Assembly (NCBI RefSeq): GCF_014205055.1
Contig: NZ_JACHMS010000001.1
Location: forward strand, 3,348,001 to 3,412,000
Direction: 5' to 3'
Length of the DNA stretch: 64,000 nt
From: Streptomyces luteogriseus
GTDB taxonomy: Bacteria > Actinomycetota > Actinomycetes > Streptomycetales > Streptomycetaceae
The position numbers were made by a program, and so were the translations under genes. Below the pieces are notes generated by a model. It saw only the letters and a list, made by a program, of their open reading frames with translations. It was not told the origin of the DNA and searched no databases. This document shows positions 16,796 through 25,034 of this stretch, piece by piece. The first letter of the stretch is position 1, and each line of letters starts with the position of its first letter.

Positions 16796-18126
16796 TGCCC
16801 GGGACCACCCAGATCTTCTGCGCCTCGACGCTCTACGGCGTCGCCACCCTGGCCGCCGCGATCGACTCCGGCCTCTTCGAGGAGCCGGACCGCCGGGTGC
16901 TGCTGGTGTTCAACAACTCGGCGACCCCGGAGACCACTCCGGCTCTCGACGAGATGCCGGGCTTCGCGCCGCTGCGCGAGCACTTCGACGAGGTGCTGTC
17001 CTGGAACGAGGCGATCCGCCCCTTCCACCCCGGGGCGTGGACACCGCGCGCCGACGACATCCCGCTCTTCGAGCGCTATCTGCGGCTGCTGTGGGACCTC
17101 GGCGACGACCGGGTGAGCCTGGTGCTGGAATCTATCCAGGTGGCACCCGCGCTCACGGTGGCCCAGGTGTTCACCGACGCCCCCGTCGACGTCTACGCCG
17201 ACGGGCTGATGAGCTACGGCCCCACCCGCAACAAGCTCGACCCGCTGGTCGGCACGCGGGTGCGGCGGCTGCTGCACCTCGATCTGGTGCCGGGGCTCAC
17301 GCCGATGCTGCTGACCGAGTTCGGCGTGCCGGCGCACCTGGTGCCGACGCCCGCGTTCCTGAAGGTGCTCGGCGAGGTCACCGAGACGGTGCCCGAACTG
17401 CCCGGCCTGCCCGCCGACTCGGCGCTGCTGCTCGGCCAGTACCTCTCCGCGCTGAACATCCTCTCCCCCGAGGAGGAAGAGGACCTGCACGTGCGGATGA
17501 TGCGGGGCGCCGTCGCCCGCGGTCATCGCACGGTCGTCTTCAAGCCCCACCCGACCGCACCGGCCCGTTACAGCCGCGCCCTGGAGACCGAGGCGGAGCA
17601 GCTCGGCGTGGACCTCACCGTGCTGGACACGCCCGTGCTCGCCGAGGTGTTGTTCGACCGCGCCCGGCCCGCGCTGGTCGTCGGCTGCTTCTCGACCGCC
17701 CTGTTCACGGCGTCCGCGTTCTACGACCTGCCGGTCGCCCGCATCGGCACCGAGCTGCTGCTGGAGCGGCTGACGCCGTATCAGAACAGCAACCGGGTGC
17801 CGGCCACCCTGGCGGACGCGCTGCTGCCAGGCCTGGAGAGCGGAGAGGACGGCGACGTCCTGCCGGCCGAGCGGCTGTCCGGCCTCCTCACGGCCCTCGG
17901 GTTCACCATGCAGCCGCAGATCTACCCGGACCTGCGCCCGCAGGCCGAGCGGTTCCTCGCCCGCCACCTCGGTCCACGCACCCGGCGCTACTTCAAGAAG
18001 CGCCGCCTCACCGCGCTCGGACTGCCCGGCGGCATTCCGCAACGGCTGGCGTTCCTGCCGCGCAACTCCACGGCACGCCGGGTGGTCAGGCGGGCCCGGG
18101 CCCTGCGCAAGGCGGTCCGCCGCTGA
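16795..18126 (+). CDS. Polysialyltransferase-family glycosyltransferase
   Basis: Protein of 443 residues resembling bacterial alpha-2,8-polysialyltransferases (GT-B fold). The three family motifs can be placed: acidic-G as YADG (134-137), the catalytic-type KPHP (250-253) and the Ser/Thr motif FSTALF (299-304). The first 100 residues begin QIFCASTLYGVATLAAAID. The C-terminus is very basic (RRTRRYFKKRRL and RRVVRRARALRKAVRR type stretches), suggesting membrane-surface binding. It is translationally coupled to the GT2 gene. With NeuB and NeuA nearby it is the best candidate for the CMP-nonulosonate polymerase. Confidence 0.82.
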   Translation: MPGTTQIFCASTLYGVATLAAAIDSGLFEEPDRRVLLVFNNSATPETTPALDEMPGFAPLREHFDEVLSWNEAIRPFHPGAWTPRADDIPLFERYLRLLWDLGDDRVSLVLESIQVAPALTVAQVFTDAPVDVYADGLMSYGPTRNKLDPLVGTRVRRLLHLDLVPGLTPMLLTEFGVPAHLVPTPAFLKVLGEVTETVPELPGLPADSALLLGQYLSALNILSPEEEEDLHVRMMRGAVARGHRTVVFKPHPTAPARYSRALETEAEQLGVDLTVLDTPVLAEVLFDRARPALVVGCFSTALFTASAFYDLPVARIGTELLLERLTPYQNSNRVPATLADALLPGLESGEDGDVLPAERLSGLLTALGFTMQPQIYPDLRPQAERFLARHLGPRTRRYFKKRRLTALGLPGGIPQRLAFLPRNSTARRVVRRARALRKAVRR

Positions 18127-18301
18127 GCCGGTCCCGCCCGGCCGCCCGTCCCCCGGCGACATCCAGATGAACCCATGGGGACCGGCAGGCGAAGCCTGTC
18201 GCCATCGAACGTGATTGCGTCAACTCCCGTCCTAGGGTGACAGGCGCCCGCCCACAGGCGGCTCAGGCAAGGGACATACGAGCCACACAGAGGTTTCCAG
18301 C

Positions 18302-19456
18302 GTGACCGAGACGGTCGTCAGCACCCGCACGCCCCGACCCGGTGCCACCGTGCCGGCCGAACCGCCGGGGGCCACGACCGTCCCACGGCGTGGAAGGGAC
18401 TCCGGCGGGCGGCTGCGCGCCCTCGACGGGTTGCGGCTGGTGGCCGCGCTGATGGTGGCGCTGTACCACTACGGCGGACGCGACGGTGAGGTCGCCCAGG
18501 CGTGGGGCACCTCGCCCCGGGACCAGTTCCCCACCCTGCACTCGCTGTTCGCCTACGGCTGCCTCGGTGTCCAGGTCTTCTTCGTGATCAGCGGTTTCGT
18601 GATCTGCATGAGCGGCTGGGGCCGTCCCCTGACGTCGTTCTTCGCCTCCCGCGCCTCCCGGCTGCTGCCCGCCTACTGGGCGGCCGTCCTGCTGGTGACC
18701 GGTGTCTTCGCGCTGCCGGTGGTCGCCTACCAGGCCGTGTCGCCGAGCGACGCCCTGGTGAACCTGACGATGCTCCAGATGCCCCTGGGCGTGGACCGGG
18801 TGCTCGGGGTGTGCTGGACCCTGTGGGCGGAGGTCCGCTTCTACGCCCTGTTCGCCCTGTGCGTCGTGCTGCCCGGGGCGAACCGCCGCCGGGTGATCAT
18901 GTTCTGCGCGGGGTGGATGCTGGCCGCGGTGATCGCCGAGAACGCGGACATGCCGCTGCTCGACATCGTCCTGATGCCCGAGTACGCGCCCTTCTTCATC
19001 GGCGGTGTCGGCCTCTACCTCGTGCACCGCGACCGGCGGGACGTCCACGGGTGGGGCATCGTGGCCGTCAGCTGGCTGATAGGCCAGCACTACGCGGTGC
19101 AGGGGCTGTGGCACGCCCCGAACCCGGAGGCCTTCTCCTACCGCTCCTCGTTCGGGATCATCGCCGTCGTCACGTTCGGCTTCGTGGCGGTCGCCGCGAT
19201 CGCGCTGGGGCTGCTCGGCCGGGTGAACTGGCGGTGGTTGACGGTCGCGGGTGCGCTGACGTACCCCTTCTACCTGGTCCACGAGCATCTCGGCTGGGTG
19301 GTGATCCACGCCCTGCACCGCGGTCTGGGGTTGCCCTCCGGGGTGACCTTCGCGCTGACGGTGGCGTCAATGCTGCTGCTGGCGTGGTTGCTGCACAAGT
19401 ATGTGGAGAGGCCGCTGACGCCCCGGCTGCGGGCGGCCCTGACGAAGACCCGCTGA
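18302..19456 (+). CDS. Acyltransferase 3 family membrane protein
   Basis: Integral membrane O-acyltransferase (AT3/OafA-like), 384 residues with about ten helices. Family hallmarks: RALDGLRLVAALMVALYHYG with the catalytic-type His, VFFVISGFVI and RASRLLPAYWAAVLL. The last helix is followed by VERPLTPRLRAAL, the usual C-terminal end. The GTG start at 18302 gives an acidic/proline-rich 40-residue cytosolic leader. It probably acetylates or otherwise acylates the wall glycopolymer, which is inferred from the neighbours. The 175-base gap upstream shows TAGGGT-like promoter elements but nothing coding. Confidence 0.88.
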   Translation: MTETVVSTRTPRPGATVPAEPPGATTVPRRGRDSGGRLRALDGLRLVAALMVALYHYGGRDGEVAQAWGTSPRDQFPTLHSLFAYGCLGVQVFFVISGFVICMSGWGRPLTSFFASRASRLLPAYWAAVLLVTGVFALPVVAYQAVSPSDALVNLTMLQMPLGVDRVLGVCWTLWAEVRFYALFALCVVLPGANRRRVIMFCAGWMLAAVIAENADMPLLDIVLMPEYAPFFIGGVGLYLVHRDRRDVHGWGIVAVSWLIGQHYAVQGLWHAPNPEAFSYRSSFGIIAVVTFGFVAVAAIALGLLGRVNWRWLTVAGALTYPFYLVHEHLGWVVIHALHRGLGLPSGVTFALTVASMLLLAWLLHKYVERPLTPRLRAALTKTR

Positions 19457-19520
19457 CCCTGTTCACGGGACGTTCAACCGGCCGTCGATCGGGGCAACGC
19501 TCGAAGAGAAGGCTCGTCTC

Positions 19521-20441
19521 ATGACCCACGCACAAGCCACCGACACGCACCCCGGCGAACTCGCCGACGTCCCGGGCTGGTTCCCGCCCCTGGACCAGAC
19601 GCTGTTCACCTGGTTCCTCGAACGGCAGAAGAAGGCCGGCACCAAGGGCGACCTGCTCGAACTGGGTGTCTACATGGGCAAGAGCGCGATCCTGCTCGGC
19701 CACCACCTCCAGGACGGCGAGCGGTTCACGGTCTGCGACCTCTTCGAGGGCGACGCCCCCGACGACGCCAACCAGGCGGAGTCGGCCAAGTCGTACGCCT
19801 CGCTCACCCAGCAGGCCTTCGAGCGGAACTACCTCTCCTTCCACGACACCCTGCCGACGGTGATCACCGGCCCCAGCTCCCTGGTGGACCAGAAGGTGGC
19901 CCCCGACACCTGCCGCTTCATCCACATCGACGCCTCGCACCTGTACGAGCACGTGTACGGCGACATCGGCGCGGCCCACGACATCCTGCTGCCCGAAGGG
20001 GTCGTGGTCCTCGACGACTTCCGTTCCGAGCACACCCCGGGTGTCGCGGTCGCCGCATGGGAGGCCGTCCTCAACCGCGGTCTGCGCCCGATCTGCCTCA
20101 GCACGCAGAAGCTGTACGCCACCTGGGGCGACCCAGAGCCGCTCCAGGAAGAACTGCTGGAGATGCTGCGGCAGCGCTCGGACGTCGGGGTGAGCGTGCA
20201 GGAGGCGGCCGGGCACCGGCTGATCCGGGCCCGCTCCCGGGGCATGAAGCCGCCGTTCTTCCCGCCCTCACGGCACTACGTGGAACCGGCGCCCGCACCC
20301 GCGGCCGCCCCCGGGGGCACCGAGACACGGGCGGCGCGCCCGGCCCGGCCCTCCCCGTCCCGGGCCCGCCGGCTCGCCAAGGACCTGCTGCCGCCCGTGG
20401 TCACCCGGGCCGTGCGGCGGGCCCGCGCGAAACGGTCCTGA
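19521..20441 (+). CDS. TylF/MycF-type SAM-dependent O-methyltransferase
   Basis: Methyltransferase of 306 residues. The SAM site is GDLLELGVYMGKSAILLGHH, then FTVCDLFEG. HIDASHLYEHVYGDI and VVVLDDF match the metal-dependent sugar O-methyltransferases (TylF, MycF, CmcI group; Methyltransf_24). The ATG at 19521 has a weak GAGAAGG-like ribosome site. The C-terminal ~60 residues are Pro/Ala/Arg rich. As the last gene of the plus-strand arm it probably O-methylates a sugar of the polymer. Methylated galactose has been reported in some Streptomyces wall glycopolymers, but the substrate here is unproven. Confidence 0.82.
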   Translation: MTHAQATDTHPGELADVPGWFPPLDQTLFTWFLERQKKAGTKGDLLELGVYMGKSAILLGHHLQDGERFTVCDLFEGDAPDDANQAESAKSYASLTQQAFERNYLSFHDTLPTVITGPSSLVDQKVAPDTCRFIHIDASHLYEHVYGDIGAAHDILLPEGVVVLDDFRSEHTPGVAVAAWEAVLNRGLRPICLSTQKLYATWGDPEPLQEELLEMLRQRSDVGVSVQEAAGHRLIRARSRGMKPPFFPPSRHYVEPAPAPAAAPGGTETRAARPARPSPSRARRLAKDLLPPVVTRAVRRARAKRS

Positions 20442-20455
20442 CCCGCCGGACCCCG

Positions 20456-21106
20456 TCATGAGACCCCGTAGCGCGCCCCGATCCCCCCGATCACCAGGGC
20501 GAGTCCCTCCTCGAAGTGCCGGTCGTAGTCCTCGAAGATCTCCGCGCCCGCCTGGGCCGACAAGGGAAAGTCGGCCATCAGGCGGGCGCGTTCGTCCATG
20601 TCGTAGCCCTCGCGGCGCTCGCCCGGCAGCGGCCGGACACCCTGCTCCTCGGTGACGAAGCCCAGGGTGTACAGGTAGGCGGTGGTGAGCGCGCGGGCCG
20701 CCTGGGCGAGGGTGAACCCGGCGGCCGTGAACAGGCGCAGGTTGTCCTCCATGGGCCCGGCGTGCTCGAGGCCGGTGAAGCGTGAGCCGCTGAACACCTT
20801 CGCGCCGTCCCGGTAGCCGAGCAGGGCGGCGCGCAGCCCCCGGTTGGCCCTGAGCAGCCGGTCCTGCCAGGTGTCGTCCGGGTCGAGGGCGGTCCCGGCG
20901 ACCATCCGGCGGTACATCTCCGTCGCCATCTCGTCGAGCAGCGCCTGCTTGTCCTTGAAGTGCCAGTAGAGGGCGGGCGCCTTCACGTCCAGTTCCCGGG
21001 CGATGGCGCGCAGGGTCAGGCCGTCCAGGCCCACCTCGTTCAGCAGCCGCAGCGCGGTGTCCGCGACCCGGCGGCGGTCCAGGGGCTCGCGTCGTTCCGT
21101 ACTCAC
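20456..21106 (-). CDS. TetR-family transcriptional regulator (TetR_C type)
   Basis: Repressor of 216 residues. The N-terminal helix-turn-helix is ADTALRLLNEVGLDGLTLRAIARELDVKAPALYWHFKDKQALLDEMA; the C-terminal ligand domain resembles TetR itself. The GTG at 21106 (start STERREPLDRRR) is preferred: upstream codons would run through the operator palindromes. The gene diverges from a flavin monooxygenase with 75 bases between starts, and that gap holds two copies of the same inverted repeat. The regulator very probably represses itself and the monooxygenase until a ligand binds. Confidence 0.92.
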   Translation of the reverse strand: MSTERREPLDRRRVADTALRLLNEVGLDGLTLRAIARELDVKAPALYWHFKDKQALLDEMATEMYRRMVAGTALDPDDTWQDRLLRANRGLRAALLGYRDGAKVFSGSRFTGLEHAGPMEDNLRLFTAAGFTLAQAARALTTAYLYTLGFVTEEQGVRPLPGERREGYDMDERARLMADFPLSAQAGAEIFEDYDRHFEEGLALVIGGIGARYGVS

Positions 21107-21115
21107 GCTTGACAA

Positions 21116-21168
21116 CTTAACACCGTTAAGGCGACGCTCGTGAGGCAGAGCCACTTAACAGCGTTAAG
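21116..21168. promoter_or_regulatory. Twin TetR operators CTTAACnnnGTTAAG
   Basis: CTTAACACCGTTAAG (21116-21130) and CTTAACAGCGTTAAG (21154-21168) are perfect 6-bp inverted repeats with a 3-base spacer, 38 bases apart centre to centre. They occupy the divergent promoter between the TetR gene and the monooxygenase. The second copy ends 13 bases before the monooxygenase ATG, so binding would block both promoters. Confidence 0.88.
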
Positions 21169-21181
21169 GAGAGGGTGACCG

Positions 21182-22588
21182 ATGGGCAGGGACACGGACG
21201 TGCTGGTGGTGGGCGCGGGCCCGACGGGTCTGGCACTCGGGATCGACCTGGCCCGGCGGGGCGTGCCCGCGCTGGTCGTGGAGCGGGCGCAAGGGCTGTT
21301 CCCCGGCTCGCGCGGCAAGGGGATCCAGCCGCGCACGATGGAGGTCTTCGACGACCTGGGCGTGCTGGACGCGATCCGGGCGGTGGGCGGCACCTACCCG
21401 GTGGGGATGATCTGGCAGGACGGCAGGCGGGCGGGTGAGCACCGGATGTTCGACGCCGTCGAGCCGAGCGAGGACGCGCCGTACAACGAGCCGTGGATGG
21501 TGCCGCAGTGGCGCACCCAGCAGATCCTGCGGGCCCGGCTGGAGGAACTGGGCGGAGTAGTGGCCTTCCGCCGGGAGGTCGTCGCTCTGACGCAGGACGA
21601 GGGCGGGGTGCGCGCGGAGTTCGCCTCGGGCGAGGCCGTCACCGCCCGGTACGCCGTGGCGGCGGACGGCGGCCGCTCGACCGTGCGCGGGCTGCTCGGC
21701 ATAGGCATGGCGGGCGAGACCGTCGACCCGCACCCGACGCTGGTGGCGGACGTCCGGATCAGCGGCCTGGACCGGGACAACTGGCACGTCTTCCCGCCCG
21801 GCGAGGGGGACGGCTTCCTCGCGATCTGCCCGCTGGCCGGCACCGAGGACTTCCAGCTGGTGGCGCGGTTCCCGGAGGGGACGGCACCGGACCTCTCCCT
21901 GGACGGCATCCGGAAGGTCGTCGCCGCCCGCTCGCACCTCGCGCCGGAGTCCGTGACCGAACTGCGCTGGGCCTCGGACTTCCGGCCCCGGGCGGCCCTC
22001 GCCGACCGCTTCCGCTGCGGGCGGGTCTTCCTCGCCGGCGACGCGGCGCATGTGCACTCCCCCGCCGGCGGCCAGGGCCTCAACACCAGCGTCCAGGACG
22101 CCTACAACCTGGGCTGGAAACTGGGCGCGGTGCTGCGCGACGGCGCGGACACGGTTCTGCTCGACTCCTACGAGCAGGAGCGGCGGCCCGTCGCCGCCGA
22201 GGTGCTCGGGCTGTCCACCCGGGTGCACCGCGGCGAGACCCGGCGCGGCGGGGCGACCCGCCAACTCGGACTCGGCTACCGGGAGTCGCCGCTCACCCGC
22301 GAGATCCGGACGGACCCGGGCGCGCCGCGGGCGGGCGACCGCGCACCCGACGGGACGGTGGCCGGCGTCCGGCTCTTCGACGCGTTCCGCGGCCCGCACT
22401 GGACCCTGCTGGCCCTGGGAGACGCGCAGGCACCGGACCTCGGCGCGCGGATCCCGGTCGTACGGGGCCCCGCACCCGGCGCGTACCGGCCCGGCCTGTA
22501 TCTCGTCCGCCCCGACGGCTACGTCGGCTGGGCGGGGGACACGGTGGACGGGCTTCCGGAGTACCTGGCCCGCTTCGGCCGGCGCTAG
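21182..22588 (+). CDS. FAD-dependent aromatic monooxygenase (PheA/TfdB family)
   Basis: Flavoprotein hydroxylase of 468 residues. It shows the GxGxxG motif DVLVVGAGPTGLALGIDLAR, RGKGIQPRTMEVFDDLG, the DG motif VAADGGRSTVRGLLGI and the FAD-ribityl motif FLAGDAAHVHSPAGGQGLNT. The C-terminal thioredoxin-like tail is short and not obviously functional. The ATG at 21182 has a GGAGAGGGTGA site. Enzymes of this class hydroxylate phenols, polyketides or drugs such as rifampicin and tetracycline. The TetR-controlled arrangement fits an inducible detoxification gene; the substrate is unknown. Confidence 0.9.
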   Translation: MGRDTDVLVVGAGPTGLALGIDLARRGVPALVVERAQGLFPGSRGKGIQPRTMEVFDDLGVLDAIRAVGGTYPVGMIWQDGRRAGEHRMFDAVEPSEDAPYNEPWMVPQWRTQQILRARLEELGGVVAFRREVVALTQDEGGVRAEFASGEAVTARYAVAADGGRSTVRGLLGIGMAGETVDPHPTLVADVRISGLDRDNWHVFPPGEGDGFLAICPLAGTEDFQLVARFPEGTAPDLSLDGIRKVVAARSHLAPESVTELRWASDFRPRAALADRFRCGRVFLAGDAAHVHSPAGGQGLNTSVQDAYNLGWKLGAVLRDGADTVLLDSYEQERRPVAAEVLGLSTRVHRGETRRGGATRQLGLGYRESPLTREIRTDPGAPRAGDRAPDGTVAGVRLFDAFRGPHWTLLALGDAQAPDLGARIPVVRGPAPGAYRPGLYLVRPDGYVGWAGDTVDGLPEYLARFGRR

Positions 22589-22632
22589 CGCGTCCGCGCC
22601 AGGCCCGATCCGGCGGTGCCGGCGCGTCCGCG

Positions 22633-23310
22633 CTACGAACTCGCCAGCGACAGCTTCACCGCGAACCCCAGGAACAGCGCGCCCGCCGCCGAGGTCGCCC
22701 CGGCCGACAGGCGCCGGCGGCGGCGGAAGGCCGCGGCCAGCCGGGTGCCGCCGAATATCAGCGCGCTGAGGTAGAGCACGCTGGCGAGCTGGGCAAGGAC
22801 GCCGAGGACGACGAAGGACAGAGCCGGGTAGGCGTACTGCGGATCCACGAACTGCACGAAGAAGGCGACGAAGAAGAGGATCGCCTTGGGGTTGAACAGG
22901 CTGACGACGAAGGCACGGCGGAAGGGCCGCTCCTCGGCGGGCGGGGGCGCCTCACCCTCGGCGGTCCGCTCCCCGCGCGTGCGCCACATGCCCCACGCGG
23001 CCCGCAGCATGCCGATGGCCAGCCAGGTCAGATATCCGGCTCCCGCGTACTTGACGAGGGCGAACAGCACGGCGTTCGCCTGGAGCAGCGAGGCGACCCC
23101 GGCCGCGGACAGCGTCATCAACACCGTGTCCCCGCACCAGACTCCGGCAGAGGCGGTGTACCCGGCACGCACGCCCCGGCGGGCGGCCACGGACAGCACG
23201 TACAGCGAGTTGGGGCCGGGCAGCAGAATGATCAGGACGAGGCCCGCCAGGTAGGTGGGCAGATCGATGACACCGAACATGCGAATGAGTGTGGCACGCA
23301 GGTCTGACAT
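22633..23310 (-). CDS. LysE/RhtB-family amino-acid or metabolite exporter
   Basis: Membrane exporter of 225 residues with six hydrophobic segments. The N-terminus MFGVIDLPTYLAGLVLIILLPGPNSLYVLSVAARRG is the family signature, and VVSLFNPKAILFFVAFFVQF marks the second half. It resembles LeuE-type exporters. The ATG at 23310 is used; a downstream Met at residue 11 is the alternative. It converges with the monooxygenase (44 bases between stops, containing two copies of GCGCGTCCGCGC). Exported substrate unknown. Confidence 0.9.
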   Translation of the reverse strand: MSDLRATLIRMFGVIDLPTYLAGLVLIILLPGPNSLYVLSVAARRGVRAGYTASAGVWCGDTVLMTLSAAGVASLLQANAVLFALVKYAGAGYLTWLAIGMLRAAWGMWRTRGERTAEGEAPPPAEERPFRRAFVVSLFNPKAILFFVAFFVQFVDPQYAYPALSFVVLGVLAQLASVLYLSALIFGGTRLAAAFRRRRRLSAGATSAAGALFLGFAVKLSLASS

Positions 23311-23328
23311 CCCCGCCCCGGGCGGCGG

Positions 23329-24909
23329 TCAGAAGACGTCGGACGGGACGTACGCCCCCCACACCTCGCGCAGTGCGGTGCAGACCTCGCCGACGGTGGC
23401 GCGGGCGCGCAGGGCCTCTTTCATGGGGTAGAGGACGTTGTCGTCGCCCTGGGCGGCCTTCTTCAGCGCGGTCAGGGCCGCCTCGACGGCCGGCTGGTCG
23501 CGTTCGGCGCGCAGGGTGGCCAGACGTTCGGCCTGGCGGGCCTCGATGGCCGGATCGACGCGCAGCGGCTCGTAGGGTTCTTCCTCGTCGAGCCGGAAAC
23601 GGTTGACGCCGACGACGACGCGTTCGCCGGAGTCGGTCTCCTGGGCGATGCGGTAGGCGTTGCGTTCGATCTCGCCCTTCTGGAAGCCGCGTTCGATGGC
23701 CTCGACCGCGCCGCCCAGCTCCTCGACCCGGTCCATCAGCTCCACCGCCGCCCTCTCCACGTCATCGGTGAGTTTCTCGATGACGTAGGAGCCGGCGAAC
23801 GGATCGACGGTGGCGGTCACGTCGGTCTCGTGGGCGAGAACCTGCTGGGTGCGCAGGGCCAGGCGGGCGGACTTGTCCGTCGGCAGGGCGATGGCCTCGT
23901 CGAAGGAGTTGGTGTGCAGCGACTGCGTGCCGCCCAGCACCGCGGCCAGGCCCTGGACGGCGACCCGGACCAGGTTCACCTCCGGCTGCTGGGCGGTCAG
24001 CTGCACCCCGGCCGTCTGGGTGTGGAAGCGGAGCATCAGCGACTTGGGGTCGCGCGCGCCGAACTCCTCGCGCATCACCCGGGCCCAGATCCGCCGCGCG
24101 GCACGGAACTTCGCCACCTCCTCCAGCAAGGTGGTGCGGGCCACGAAGAAGAACGACAGACGGGGCGCGAAATCATCCACGCCCATGCCGGCGGCGACCG
24201 CCGTGCGCACGTACTCGATGCCGTCGGCCAGGGTGAAGGCGATCTCCTGCGCGGGCGAGGCACCCGCCTCGGCCATGTGGTAGCCGGAGATGGAGATCGT
24301 GTTCCACCGCGGCATCTCCGCCCGGCAGTACCGGAAGATGTCCGCGATCAGCCGCAGCGACGGCTTGGGCGGGAAAATGTAGGTGCCCCGGGCGATGTAC
24401 TCCTTCAGCACGTCGTTCTGGATTGTGCCCGTCAACCGGTCCGCGGCGACCCCCTGCTCCTCGGCCACCAGCTGGTACAGCAGCAGCAACACGGCGGCCG
24501 GGGCGTTGATCGTCATCGACGTCGACACCTTCTCCAGCGGAATCCCGCCGAACAGCACCCGCATGTCCTCGATCGAGTCGACCGCCACACCCACCTTGCC
24601 GACCTCGCCGTGCGCGATCGGCGCATCCGAGTCATGCCCCATCTGGGTGGGCAGGTCGAAAGCGACCGACAGGCCCGTCGTGCCGTGCGCGATCAGCTGC
24701 CGGTAACGCGCGTTGGACTCCGTCGCCGTACCGAAACCCGCGTACTGGCGCATCGTCCACGGCCGGCCCGTGTACATCGACCGATACACGCCACGGGTGT
24801 ACGGGTACGCCCCCGGCTCCCCCAGCTTTTCCGCCGCGTCCCAGCCCTCCAGAGCCTCCGGCCCGTAGACCGGCTCGATCGGCAGCCCCGACTCCGACTC
24901 ACGCGCCAT
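23329..24909 (-). CDS. Acyl-CoA (methylmalonyl-CoA-type) mutase large subunit lacking the cobalamin domain
   Basis: Adenosylcobalamin-dependent carbon-skeleton mutase, substrate-binding TIM barrel only, 526 residues; full methylmalonyl-CoA mutases have ~700 because of the C-terminal B12 domain. Motifs: [57 protein letters not shown] and [15 protein letters not shown] (His211). Residues that sort substrates are Tyr56 (RQYAG) and Arg174 (IARGTY), the methylmalonyl-CoA pattern rather than the Phe/Gln of isobutyryl-CoA mutase. A separate B12-binding small subunit is needed and none is nearby. The ATG at 24909 sits in an mRNA hairpin. Confidence 0.9.
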   Translation of the reverse strand: MARESESGLPIEPVYGPEALEGWDAAEKLGEPGAYPYTRGVYRSMYTGRPWTMRQYAGFGTATESNARYRQLIAHGTTGLSVAFDLPTQMGHDSDAPIAHGEVGKVGVAVDSIEDMRVLFGGIPLEKVSTSMTINAPAAVLLLLYQLVAEEQGVAADRLTGTIQNDVLKEYIARGTYIFPPKPSLRLIADIFRYCRAEMPRWNTISISGYHMAEAGASPAQEIAFTLADGIEYVRTAVAAGMGVDDFAPRLSFFFVARTTLLEEVAKFRAARRIWARVMREEFGARDPKSLMLRFHTQTAGVQLTAQQPEVNLVRVAVQGLAAVLGGTQSLHTNSFDEAIALPTDKSARLALRTQQVLAHETDVTATVDPFAGSYVIEKLTDDVERAAVELMDRVEELGGAVEAIERGFQKGEIERNAYRIAQETDSGERVVVGVNRFRLDEEEPYEPLRVDPAIEARQAERLATLRAERDQPAVEAALTALKKAAQGDDNVLYPMKEALRARATVGEVCTALREVWGAYVPSDVF

Positions 24910-24953
24910 GGTGGTGTGCCTCCCGAAGAGCAGTGGCCTCGCTCACCACCATG
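24907..24953 (-). promoter_or_regulatory. Hairpin covering the mutase start codon
   Basis: CATGGTGGTG (24907-24916, containing the start codon complement) and CACCACCATG (24944-24953) are perfect 10-base inverted repeats with a 27-base loop that holds the GGGAGG ribosome site. In the mRNA the AUG would be paired. This could be a translational control element, or a relic of duplication. A perfect palindrome GTTCGCGAAC (24961-24970) just upstream may be an operator. Confidence 0.45.
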
Positions 24954-25034
24954 CCCCGTGGTTCGCGAACGGTCACGCCCGGGGAACATCTCAGGTGACA
25001 TCCGGGCACACCGGTGAGACGAGCGGGGGGCCGT

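Noticed and set aside
24910..25034. Cobalamin riboswitch upstream of the mutase gene
   Set aside because: The gap is too short and lacks the B12-box consensus; only a simple hairpin and a palindrome are present.
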